DNA of 10,804 nt. Source: Gammaproteobacteria bacterium (lineage in GTDB: Bacteria; Pseudomonadota; Gammaproteobacteria; Xanthomonadales; Rhodanobacteraceae). This document shows, piece by piece, positions 1-5,868 of this stretch (positions within the stretch are counted from its first letter, which is position 1; every line of letters starts with the position of its first letter). Where the stretch lies: assembly GCA_005877675.1 (NCBI GenBank), contig VBNZ01000180.1, positions 1 through 10,804 on the forward strand. The letters run 5' to 3'. Both the position numbers and the translations under genes were made by a program. The notes below the pieces were generated by a model that made no database searches, had not been told where the DNA came from, and saw nothing but the letters and a program-made list of their open reading frames with translations.

Positions 1-267
1 CACGATCCGGACAAGCGCAGCATTGCCAATGCGCTGACGGTCGAATTCAACGACGGTAAAAAGCTCAAGGAAATCGTGGTCGAATATCCGATCGGCCACA
101 AGCGTCGGCGCAAGGAAGGCATTCCGGTGCTGGTCGAGAAGTTCAAGACCAACCTCGCGCGCCGCTTCCCGACCAAGCAGCAGAAGACCATTCTCGACAT
201 CTCGCTCAACCAGAAGAAGCTCGAGGCGATGGCGGTCAATGAATACGTGGACTTGTACGTAATCTGA
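1..267 (+). CDS. prpD: 2-methylcitrate dehydratase PrpD, C-terminal end (partial)
   Basis: The open frame enters from the left edge and gives 88 residues ending in NEYVDLYVI before TGA at 265-267. The segments EYPIGHKRRRKEGIPVL and KFKTNLARRFP are typical of the C-terminal domain of PrpD (MmgE/PrpD family). PrpD dehydrates 2-methylcitrate to 2-methyl-cis-aconitate in the cytosolic methylcitrate cycle, which disposes of propionyl-CoA. The catalytic part lies outside the window, so only the tail can be judged. The internal GTG at 76 is not a real start, because the frame is open to the edge. The same-strand neighbour is aceB, a glyoxylate-shunt gene, which fits short-chain carbon salvage, but 532 bases of repeats separate them and co-transcription is not shown. 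The last seven codons appear to be copied downstream (495-518). The family assignment rests on remembered sequence similarity. Confidence 0.88.
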   Translation, partial: HDPDKRSIANALTVEFNDGKKLKEIVVEYPIGHKRRRKEGIPVLVEKFKTNLARRFPTKQQKTILDISLNQKKLEAMAVNEYVDLYVI

Positions 268-274
268 CTCTCTT

Positions 275-385
275 GCTCGTCATTCCCGCGCGCTTTTGGC
301 GGGAATCCAGTGCCTTTTTCCGCTGATCCCTTTACATGACAAAGGGCAAAGTCGCTGGATTCCCGCCTTCGCGGGAATGACGAGC
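275..385. repeat. Palindromic dispersed repeat element, copy 1
   Basis: The terminal inverted repeats are gctcgtcattcccgcg and cgcgggaatgacgagc. Each half is itself a hairpin: attcccgc...gcgggaat on the left and attcccgcc...gcgggaat on the right. The ~50-base centre has no coding look. Elements with cores such as tggattcccgccttcgcggg are widespread in beta- and gammaproteobacterial intergenic DNA, where they behave like REP/MITE-type repeats. It lies just after the prpD stop and could act as a transcriptional attenuator or mRNA-end stabiliser, which is inference. Confidence 0.85.
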
Positions 386-399
386 GAAGAAAGCCGCTA

Positions 400-477
400 C
401 TTGGAGCGATTATTTGGAGCGATTGCTTGGAGCGATTGCTTGGAGCGCCTACTTGGAGCGATTGCTTGGAGCGATTG
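400..477. repeat. 13-bp tandem repeat, six units
   Basis: The unit cttggagcgattg occurs six times in a row with small changes (units start at 400, 413, 426, 439, 452 and 465). An interrupted seventh begins at 478 (cttggagagcgattg). The matching place after the second palindromic element (660-690) has only one clean unit and one altered unit, so the array expanded in one copy or shrank in the other. Slipped-strand mispairing is the simplest explanation. Confidence 0.85.
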
Positions 478-494
478 CTTGGAGAGCGATTGCG

Positions 495-518
495 TACGTG
501 GATCAGTATGTAATTTGA
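495..518 (+). repeat. Probable copy of the prpD 3' end
   Basis: This 24-base stretch matches the last codons of prpD (244-267) at 19 of 24 positions. It reads YVDQYVI-stop against YVDLYVI-stop in the true gene end. Three of the five differences are third-position, synonymous changes; the other two fall in the single altered codon (ttg versus cag). It is not part of a gene here. It most likely travelled with the repeat block when that was duplicated, or came from a diverged prpD homologue. Confidence 0.6.
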
Positions 519-532
519 TCAATGCGTTACCC

Positions 533-648
533 TTGCTCGTCATTCCCGCGCGCTCTTGGCGGGAATCCAGTGCCTTTTGCCGTTGATACCTTGGCATGAA
601 AAAAAGGGCAAAGGCGCTGGATTCCCCCTTCGCGGGAATGACGAGCAA
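533..648. repeat. Palindromic dispersed repeat element, copy 2
   Basis: This is a second copy of the element at 275-385, in the same orientation and about 260 bases away. The outer inverted repeats match for two more bases than in copy 1 (ttgctcgtc...gacgagcaa). The right inner half has decayed: gattcccccttcgcggg replaces gattcccgccttcgcggg. The centre differs from copy 1 by several substitutions and small indels, so the two copies are not a recent identical duplication. Confidence 0.85.
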
Positions 649-799
649 AGAAAGCCGCTACTTGGAGCGATTGCTTGGGTAGCGATTGCGTACGTGGAAT
701 GACGAGCGAAGAATGCCGCTACGCTGTCTAGAGCAATTACTCTGTCCCGATCGGCATTAATCGGCGTCGATCCAAGGTTCTGTATTAGGAGAAACCGGC

Positions 800-2398
800 A
801 TGGCCCCTACCTTCCCCCCCGGCGTCTCAATCAACGCGCCGCTGCACGCGCGATTCGAAGAAATCCTTACCCCTGACGCGCTCGCACTTGTCGCCAAATT
901 GCACCGCACGTTCGAGCCGCGCCGCCAGGAATTGCTGAAAGCGCGCATCGCGCGCCAGGCGCGCATCGATGCAGGCGAGATGCCGGACTTTCTGCCCGAG
1001 ACGAAGGCGATCCGCGACGGCGACTGGAAAATCGCCCCGCTCCCCAAGGCGCTCGAATGCCGCCGCGTCGAGATCACCGGGCCGGTCGAACGCAAGATGA
1101 TCATCAACGCGTTCAACTCGGGCGCGGATTCGTACATGACCGACTTCGAGGATTCCAACAGCCCGAACTGGTTCAACCAGATTCAGGGCCAGGTGAATCT
1201 GTACGACGCGATACGCGGCACGATCAGCTATACGAACGAAGCCGGCAAGGTCTATAAACTCAACGACAGAATCGCAACGCTGCAGATCCGTCCGCGCGGC
1301 TGGCATCTCGACGAAAAGCACGTGACCATCGACGGTCAGCGCGTCTCCGGCGGTATCTTCGATTTCGCGCTGGTGTTCTTCCACAACGCAAAAGACCAGA
1401 TTGCGCGCGGGTTCGGCCCGTTCTACTACTTGCCGAAGATGGAAAACCATCTCGAAGCGCGGCTGTGGAACGACGTCTTCGTGCTCGCGCAGGACGAGCT
1501 CGACATTCCGCAAGGCACGATCAAGGCGACGGTGCTGCTCGAAACCATCCTCGCCGCGTTCGAGATGGAGGAAATCCTGTACGAACTGCGTGAGCACTCG
1601 GCCGGCCTCAATGCGGGCCGCTGGGATTACATCTTCAGCGCGATCAAGAAATTCAAGAACATGCCGGGCTTCTGCCTCGCCAACCGCGCCGCGATCAATA
1701 TGGAAGTCCCGTTCATGCGCGCGTACGCGCTCGCGCTCGTGCAGGCCTGTCACAAGCGCGGCGCGCCCGCGATCGGCGGCATGGCCGCGTTGATTCCGAT
1801 CAAGAACGACGCGGCGGCGAACGAGAAGGCGCTCGCCGGCGTGCGCCACGACAAGAAGCGCGACGCGAACGACGGCTTCGACGGCGGCTGGATCGCGCAC
1901 CCGGGCCTCGTCCAGATCGCGATGGAAGAATTCAATGCCGTGCTCGGCGACAAGCCGAATCAATGGGGCAGGCAGCGTCACGAAAAATTCAAGGCGTCGG
2001 ACTTCCTCAATTTCGTGCCCGAGCAGCCGATCACCGAAGCCGGCCTGCGCAACAACATCAATGTCGGCATCCACTACCTCGGCAGCTGGCTCGCCGGCAA
2101 TGGCTGTGTGCCGATCCACAATCTGATGGAAGACGCGGCGACCGCAGAGATTTCGCGCTCGCAGGTGTGGCAGTGGGTGATCAGCGACAAGGGCCGGCTC
2201 GACGACGGGCGCAAGGTCGATGCGGCGCTGGTGCGCGGGCTGATTCCGGAGGAACTGGCCAAGGTGAAAGCCACGGTGATCGCAGCCGGTGAAGATGTCG
2301 CAACCTATGAGCAGGCGGCGAAAATTTTCGAGGAAATGGCGCTGTCGAAGGCGTACCCGGAGTTTCTGACGCTGCCGTTGTACGAAGCGATGGCGTGA
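800..2398 (+). CDS. aceB: Malate synthase A
   Basis: This 532-residue protein condenses glyoxylate with acetyl-CoA to malate, the second step of the cytosolic glyoxylate shunt. Its length matches the A isoform (about 530 residues), not the ~720-residue G isoform. The malate synthase signature is intact at residues 264-280 (REHSAGLNAGRWDYIFS). Expected active-site residues are present: Arg166 in RPRG, Glu248 in LLETI and Asp276 in GRWDY as substrate and Mg2+ contacts, and Asp445 in MEDAATAE as the likely catalytic base. The ATG at 800 follows AGGAG (787-791) at normal spacing, and the N-terminus lines up with the family start. No aceA (isocitrate lyase) lies in the window. The upstream same-strand neighbour is prpD. 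Transcription should end at the hairpin at 2491-2517. Confidence 0.96.
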   Translation: MAPTFPPGVSINAPLHARFEEILTPDALALVAKLHRTFEPRRQELLKARIARQARIDAGEMPDFLPETKAIRDGDWKIAPLPKALECRRVEITGPVERKMIINAFNSGADSYMTDFEDSNSPNWFNQIQGQVNLYDAIRGTISYTNEAGKVYKLNDRIATLQIRPRGWHLDEKHVTIDGQRVSGGIFDFALVFFHNAKDQIARGFGPFYYLPKMENHLEARLWNDVFVLAQDELDIPQGTIKATVLLETILAAFEMEEILYELREHSAGLNAGRWDYIFSAIKKFKNMPGFCLANRAAINMEVPFMRAYALALVQACHKRGAPAIGGMAALIPIKNDAAANEKALAGVRHDKKRDANDGFDGGWIAHPGLVQIAMEEFNAVLGDKPNQWGRQRHEKFKASDFLNFVPEQPITEAGLRNNINVGIHYLGSWLAGNGCVPIHNLMEDAATAEISRSQVWQWVISDKGRLDDGRKVDAALVRGLIPEELAKVKATVIAAGEDVATYEQAAKIFEEMALSKAYPEFLTLPLYEAMA

Positions 2399-2487
2399 TG
2401 CCCCGCTTTGCGTGTACAGCGACGGATGGCTGTTCGTGATCTACCTTTTGCCAGGAACCGAACAAGCAAATACCGCTGGAAACAAAG

Positions 2488-2520
2488 AAAAAACGCCGGC
2501 GCGAGGCCGGCGTTTTTCTT
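2488..2520. terminator. Bidirectional terminator between aceB and tRNA-Arg
   Basis: The stem is aaacgccggc / gccggcgttt around a 5-base loop (2491-2515). T-rich DNA follows on both strands (tttttctttgttt rightwards, ttttttctttgttt leftwards). With one bulged base the complementarity runs about 20 bp. It can end aceB from the left and the tRNA-Arg transcript from the right. Confidence 0.9.
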
Positions 2521-2524
2521 TGTT

Positions 2525-2601
2525 TGGCGCGCCCGGAGAGATTCGAACTCCCGACCACCAAGTTCGTAGCCTGGTACTCTATCCAACTGAGCTACGGGCG
2601 C
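2525..2601 (-). tRNA. tRNA-Arg (anticodon ACG)
   Basis: The minus strand folds as a complete 77-nt tRNA. The acceptor stem is GCGCCCG / CGGGCGC, followed by discriminator G and an encoded CCA. The D arm is GCTC...GAGT. The anticodon stem CCAGG / CTTGG closes the loop CTACGAA, giving anticodon ACG. The T arm is GGGAG TTCGAAT CTCTC. The sequence is very close to the standard bacterial tRNA-Arg(ACG), whose A34 is normally deaminated to inosine so that it reads CGU, CGC and CGA. It is transcribed alone from the promoter at 2646-2674 and ends at the shared hairpin at 2488-2520. Confidence 0.96.
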
Positions 2602-2645
2602 ATTTGAAGCGTTCGCCATGCGGTGAACAGCGCAGCGAGCCGATA

Positions 2646-2674
2646 ATTATCCCTGTCGAACGCTTTTCCGTCAA
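2646..2674 (-). promoter_or_regulatory. Sigma70-type promoter of tRNA-Arg
   Basis: On the minus strand TTGACG (2669-2674) and GATAAT (2646-2651) are separated by exactly 17 bases, matching consensus at 5 of 6 positions in each box. Transcription would start near 2639, leaving a ~37-nt leader before the tRNA. The tRNA-Asn promoter in this window uses the same TTGACG box with the same spacing. Confidence 0.8.
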
Positions 2675-2742
2675 CTGCGGCATCGGTAAATTCTCACAAA
2701 ACGAGACGCCAAACGCCGATACTCGGCGGCACCGTAATCCAC

Positions 2743-2748
2743 TACCCT
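2743..2748 (+). promoter_or_regulatory. Possible -10 box for leaderless sbcB mRNA
   Basis: TACCCT lies exactly six bases before the sbcB ATG at 2755, and no Shine-Dalgarno is visible in the preceding 20 bases. This is the weakest of the five TANNNT-N6-ATG cases, matching TATAAT only at the TA and final T. It is supported mainly by the shared spacing. Confidence 0.4.
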
Positions 2749-2754
2749 GCCCGC

Positions 2755-4236
2755 ATGAGTAACGGCAGCTACTTCTGGCACGACTACGAAACCTTTGGCA
2801 CCGATCCGCGCAGCGACCGCCCGGCGCAGTTCGCGGGACAGCGCACGACGCTCGAACTCGAACCGATCGGCGAGCCGGTTTCGTTCTACTGCAAGCCCGC
2901 CGTGGAGGTGCTGCCCCAGCCGGCCGCGTGCCTCATTACCGGTATCACGCCGCAATATGCCGAACGCGAAGGCTTGATCGAAGCGGAATTCGCCGCGCGC
3001 GTGCACGAGGAGCTTGCGCAGCCCGGCACCTGTTCGGTCGGCTACAACTCGATGCGCTTCGACGAGGAATTCACGCGCAACCTGCTCTATCGCAATTTCT
3101 ACGAGCCCTACGAGCGCGAGTGGAAGGATGGCAACTCGCGTTGGGACCTGATCGATCTCTTGCGCATGTGCTACGCACTGCGTCCGCAGGGCATCGAGTG
3201 GCCGATGCGCGATCATCCGACGCGCGGCACGCGCGTGGCGAGTTTCCGGCTCGAAGACCTGGCTGCCGCCAATCACCTCGCACACACGCAGGCGCACGAC
3301 GCGCGTTCGGATGTCGAAACGACGATCGCCCTTGCCCGCCTGCTGCGCGCGCGTCAGCCACGTCTGTTCGATTTCTACTTCGCGCTACGGCGCAAGCAAC
3401 GCGCGTTCGAGCTGCTCGACCATGCGCACCGCGAGCCGGTGCTGCACATATCCTCGCGCTATCCGGCCGAACACGGCTGCATCGCGATGATCCTGCCGCT
3501 GGCCGCGCATCCGACGCAGAGCAACGGCGTCATCGTCTACGATCTCAGCGTCGATCCCGCCCCGCTGCTCGAACTCGATGCCGACGACATCGCCGATCGC
3601 GTGTTCGTCGCGCGCACCGATCTGCCCGACGAAATCGAACGCATCCCGCTCAAGATCGTGCACGCGAACAAGTCGCCCGCACTCGCACCATTATCGGCGC
3701 TGCGCGGTGTCGATACCCTGCGCATCGACCTCAATGTCGAACTGTGCCGCAAGCACTGCCAGCAGCTTCAGCAAGCCGAGGGGCTCGCCGAAAAAGTGCG
3801 CCAGGCCTTCGCCGTCGCACGCGACGCGCGCGAGACGCCCGACCCCGATCTTGCGCTGTACTCTGGTTTCGCCACCGACGCCGACAAGCGCCTGCTGCGC
3901 GAAGTGCGCCGCACGCCCCCCGCCGAACTCGCCTCGCGCCAGTTTGCCTTCAGCGATCCGCGCTACACCGAGATGCTGTTCCGCTACCGCGCCCGCAATT
4001 ACCCGCAGACGCTGTCCGTGGACGATGCCGCCCGCTGGCAGGCATTCCGTACGCAAAAGCTGACTCGTCCGGCCGACGCGCGCGCACTGAGCCTCGAGGA
4101 ATACTTCGCCACGATCGACACCCTGCGCGCCGACGCCGCGGTCACGGCTAGTCAGCAGGCCCTGCTCGACCAGCTACAGGACTGGGGCCTGCGCATCGCC
4201 GCCGGTCTCGGCATCGCCGAAGCTATCGACGCTTGA
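2755..4236 (+). CDS. sbcB: Exodeoxyribonuclease I (SbcB/ExoI)
   Basis: This 493-residue cytosolic enzyme is a 3'-5' exonuclease on single-stranded DNA, used in recombination and mismatch repair. The E. coli protein has 475 residues and aligns along the whole length. The DEDDh catalytic set is complete: Asp10 and Glu12 in HDYETFG, Asp103 in SMRFDEE, His181 and Asp186 in HDARSDV. Family blocks such as DRPAQFAGQRT, FYCKPA, LITGITPQ, NSRWDLIDLLR and the C-terminal FRYRARNYPQTL are all present. The ATG at 2755 is the natural start, with no ribosome binding site but a TANNNT box six bases upstream, so the mRNA may be leaderless. Its TGA lies inside the -35 box of the tRNA-Asn promoter, and there is no separate terminator before the tRNA. 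Read-through into tRNA-Asn is therefore possible. Confidence 0.96.
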   Translation: MSNGSYFWHDYETFGTDPRSDRPAQFAGQRTTLELEPIGEPVSFYCKPAVEVLPQPAACLITGITPQYAEREGLIEAEFAARVHEELAQPGTCSVGYNSMRFDEEFTRNLLYRNFYEPYEREWKDGNSRWDLIDLLRMCYALRPQGIEWPMRDHPTRGTRVASFRLEDLAAANHLAHTQAHDARSDVETTIALARLLRARQPRLFDFYFALRRKQRAFELLDHAHREPVLHISSRYPAEHGCIAMILPLAAHPTQSNGVIVYDLSVDPAPLLELDADDIADRVFVARTDLPDEIERIPLKIVHANKSPALAPLSALRGVDTLRIDLNVELCRKHCQQLQQAEGLAEKVRQAFAVARDARETPDPDLALYSGFATDADKRLLREVRRTPPAELASRQFAFSDPRYTEMLFRYRARNYPQTLSVDDAARWQAFRTQKLTRPADARALSLEEYFATIDTLRADAAVTASQQALLDQLQDWGLRIAAGLGIAEAIDA

Positions 4237-4261
4237 CGTAATCCCTCGCGTCCACGAAAAT
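4233..4261 (+). promoter_or_regulatory. Promoter of tRNA-Asn, overlapping the sbcB stop codon
   Basis: TTGACG (4233-4238) and GAAAAT (4256-4261) are 17 bases apart. The -35 box contains the TGA stop of sbcB (4234-4236). Transcription would start near 4268, about 13 bases before the mature tRNA. The -35 box and spacing are the same as in the tRNA-Arg promoter; the -10 box matches consensus at 4 of 6 positions. Confidence 0.65.
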
Positions 4262-4280
4262 AGTCGGCTCCCGTTTACAT

Positions 4281-4356
<76 letters not shown>

Positions 4357-4364
4357 ATAAGAAC

Positions 4365-4397
4365 AAGGCCTTGCAGCGATGCAGGGCCTTTTTCTTT
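4365..4397 (+). terminator. Terminator of tRNA-Asn
   Basis: The 11-bp stem aaggccttgca / tgcagggcctt has one G-U pair and a GCGA tetraloop. It is followed by tttctttt. It lies nine bases after the tRNA CCA and should end that transcript, and any sbcB read-through. Confidence 0.85.
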
Positions 4398-4614
4398 TCC
4401 CTGCGGACCCACTACGGACTCAGGCGGCGAAACTTCACGCCCTAATCGCGCAGAAAAACCCATCCCGCACGGCGCACACGACTCGAGGGGGCTACGGGGG
4501 AACCTCGTGCGCGACTCCGAGCTTTGATGCCCTCACGAAAATTTGTGGTGAAAAAGCCGGGCTGTTGCGATAGCCTCGGGCGCGGGGTAATCCAACAACA
4601 GGGGAACGTCAAAG

Positions 4615-4949
4615 ATGCGGCCACAAGTGCAGCTTCTCGTTGCGTCGTTTGTTCTTCTCCTTACCGCGTGCGCTGAGAAAGTCTGGACCAAGCCGGGAGC
4701 CACGGCGCGAGACTTCTACTCCGACAGAGCATTGTGCAATCAAGGCGCTAGTGCTCGCGTACCCCGCCACCGCCGACGGGCTACAACGTCTCTTCGCAGT
4801 GCAACGGATACGGCACCTGCAACGGGACCGCGACCGCAGATGTCGCGAGTTCAGGCGCTGCGCTCGGTGCGGATATCATGCGGATAGCTGATTTCCAGAA
4901 CTGCATGAGCGCGATGGGCTGGAGTTTGGTAGACAAGCCCCATGACTGA
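4615..4949 (+). pseudogene. Small lipoprotein gene with a frameshift
   Basis: The first frame gives MRPQVQLLVASFVLLLTACAEKVWTKPG: a signal peptide with lipobox LTAC, so a lipid-anchored envelope protein is expected. WTKPGATARDFYSDRALC fits a pattern I recall from small proteobacterial lipoproteins (W..PGA...DF..D...C). The first frame then turns arginine-rich and stops at 4885-4887. From about 4761, the frame one base earlier reads TPPPPTGYNVSSQCNGYGTC and ends ADFQNCMSAMGWSLVDKPHD at TGA 4947-4949. That ending has the F..CM...GW.LV look expected at the end of such lipoproteins. One missing base near 4755-4761 would join the halves into about 111 residues. This is either a true frameshift or a sequencing error. 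GGGGA (4601-4605) is a plausible ribosome binding site. The end overlaps the start of the next gene by eight bases. The function is unknown. Confidence 0.7.
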
Positions 4950-5487
4950 AGCTGCCAGAATCACCAAGTCTCACAAGTACAGGGCATACAGCTACACCTA
5001 TCTATTGATGGCGGTGCACAAGTCCATCAGGCGTGCACAAAACTCCGAGCGGGACACTTTCGTAGACTGCCTCAATGTCCTGTTGTACTCAGCGCTGGCA
5101 GCAGAAGCGTTTCTAAATCACATCGGACCGCAGGTGTTCCCGCACTGGGAACCTTTGAAAAAGAAGCTGTCGCCGCAGGAGAAACTTGACGTCATTGCGG
5201 CTGCGAAAGGCGTGAAGTTCAGTTGGGGCGCCGAACCCTATCAGTCGCTGGCCGAAGTGATCCGTTTTCGCAATTTGGTTGCGCATGCCGAGACTACGGA
5301 CGTCGACTACACGGTTCTGTCTGATGGGCGAGTTGTTAGCAGCCATTGGCAGTCGTATTGCCAACTCGATGTCGCAGAAAGAATCAGCGCGAGCATAGAG
5401 GCACTTATCAAGACCCTGCCGAAGGAGCTTGGGGTCATAGTTCCTCAAGCCAACACGCTCGCGGCAGAAATTTCTGAAGTGACCTGA
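4942..5487 (+). CDS. Hypothetical protein with HEPN-like R-x4-H motif
   Basis: This 181-residue protein looks soluble and largely helical, with no signal peptide or membrane segment. Helical stretches include residues 40-62 (FVDCLNVLLYSALAAEAFLNHIG) and 143-158. Residues 108-117 read RFRNLVAHAE, so R110-N-L-V-A-H115 fits the R-x4-6-H signature of HEPN domains, with Asn after the Arg as is common there. HEPN proteins are often metal-independent RNases in toxin-antitoxin, abortive-infection and CRISPR-linked systems, but many family members are inactive. I recognise no specific family. The ATG overlaps the end of the broken lipoprotein frame (ATGACTGA), which suggests translational coupling, and no good ribosome binding site is near. 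Sampled lines are about 52-58% GC, below the neighbouring housekeeping genes, which suggests transfer. No antitoxin-like partner such as a MNT nucleotidyltransferase lies beside it. Confidence 0.6.
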   Translation: MTEAARITKSHKYRAYSYTYLLMAVHKSIRRAQNSERDTFVDCLNVLLYSALAAEAFLNHIGPQVFPHWEPLKKKLSPQEKLDVIAAAKGVKFSWGAEPYQSLAEVIRFRNLVAHAETTDVDYTVLSDGRVVSSHWQSYCQLDVAERISASIEALIKTLPKELGVIVPQANTLAAEISEVT

Positions 5488-5506
5488 GATCGTTTTTTGT
5501 AGCCAA

Positions 5507-5662
5507 TCAGGCAGTGAGTCTCGTCTCGATATTACTGGGTTCTTGCCAGCTGCGACGAACCTGTGTTGGCGGTTGATAGCGATGTGCGCTGTGCGGTCGC
5601 TGTTCGTTGTAGAAGTGACGCCATCGCTCGATCAGCACACGCGCCTCCGCTCGACTGCGAAA
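5507..5662 (-). pseudogene. IS3-type transposase, C-terminal stub
   Basis: Fifty-one residues read FRSRAEARVLIERWRHFYNEQRPHSAHRYQPPTQVRRSW to a TGA at 5507-5509. The pattern F.S.AEAR..IE.W...YN..RPHS...Y..P is the end of the rve integrase domain in IS3-family OrfB transposases. The catalytic DDE residues and everything upstream are missing. The frame continues upstream to 5776 but loses all resemblance, and no terminal inverted repeat or target duplication is visible. This is a dead remnant. Together with the lower-GC genes beside it, it marks the patch downstream of tRNA-Asn as accessory DNA. Confidence 0.75.
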
Positions 5663-5796
5663 TAATCCGGGGTATTCGTGTCCACCGCGATGGTTGCATT
5701 CGGCAACTGAGAATAGGAGACCGCTCCGTCTTTGGTGACGTGCAGCATAGCGGGCGCCGAGACCACGCGAATTCATCGGTTATGCTCCCTCCGCCC

Positions 5797-5827
5797 AAAA
5801 CGGGACGAAGGTAATTAAGCCGTCCCG
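5797..5827 (-). terminator. Probable terminator of tcdA
   Basis: On the minus strand a perfect 7-bp stem CGGGACG / CGTCCCG (13-base loop) is followed by TTTT. It lies about 42 bases after the tcdA stop. The T-run is short, so this is a moderate-strength call. Confidence 0.6.
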
Positions 5828-5837
5828 CTTGATGCGA

Positions 5838-5855
5838 CGCAGCGTTTCCGCTGCG
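5838..5855 (-). other. GAAA-tetraloop hairpin after tcdA
   Basis: On the minus strand CGCAGCG-GAAA-CGCTGCG forms a perfect 7-bp stem with a GNRA tetraloop, 13 bases after the tcdA stop. No T-run follows, so it is more likely an mRNA 3'-end stabiliser or a first stem ahead of the terminator at 5797-5827 than a terminator itself. Confidence 0.55.
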
Positions 5856-5868
5856 ACGCCGAAGCCCC

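Larger units (their letters stand above)
268..799. other. Repeat-filled intergenic block between prpD and aceB
   Basis: These 532 bases hold no credible gene. They contain two palindromic repeat elements (275-385 and 533-648), a 13-bp tandem repeat (400-477) and a copied prpD tail (495-518). From 691 there is a collapsed third unit: tacgtgga is joined directly to the right end of the element, atgacgagcgaaga. The flank after each full element is alike (aagccgctacttggagcgatt, then gcgtacgtgga), so a unit of about 250 bases seems to have been duplicated in tandem and then eroded. The last ~70 bases before aceB are non-repetitive and contain ccgat...atcgg (748-765), an inverted repeat of unknown role. 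I could not pick a convincing aceB promoter. Confidence 0.75.
5663..5868. other. Non-coding stretch between transposase stub and tcdA
   Basis: I see no gene here. The part near tcdA carries two hairpins listed separately. The part near the transposase stub (about 5632-5748, minus strand) has a short frame reading LHVTKDGAVSYSQLPNATIA. It looks less random than usual but matches nothing I recognise and may be decayed coding DNA. Confidence 0.5.

Noticed and set aside
400..477. 13-bp repeats as a CRISPR array
   Set aside because: The units are head-to-tail without spacers and far shorter than CRISPR repeats.
296..586. 96-residue frame through the repeat block (WIPAFAGMTSEE...)
   Set aside because: This is the well-known spurious translation of the palindromic dispersed repeat, followed by the 13-bp tandem repeat.
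827..2119. 430-residue open frame antisense to aceB
   Set aside because: It lies wholly inside aceB on the other strand, is rich in Arg, Asp and Val as expected from reading GC-rich codons backwards, and shows no family motif.
2305..2619. Minus-strand frame with APVAQLDRVPGYELGGREFESLRA
   Set aside because: This is the usual artefact of translating tRNA-Arg DNA.
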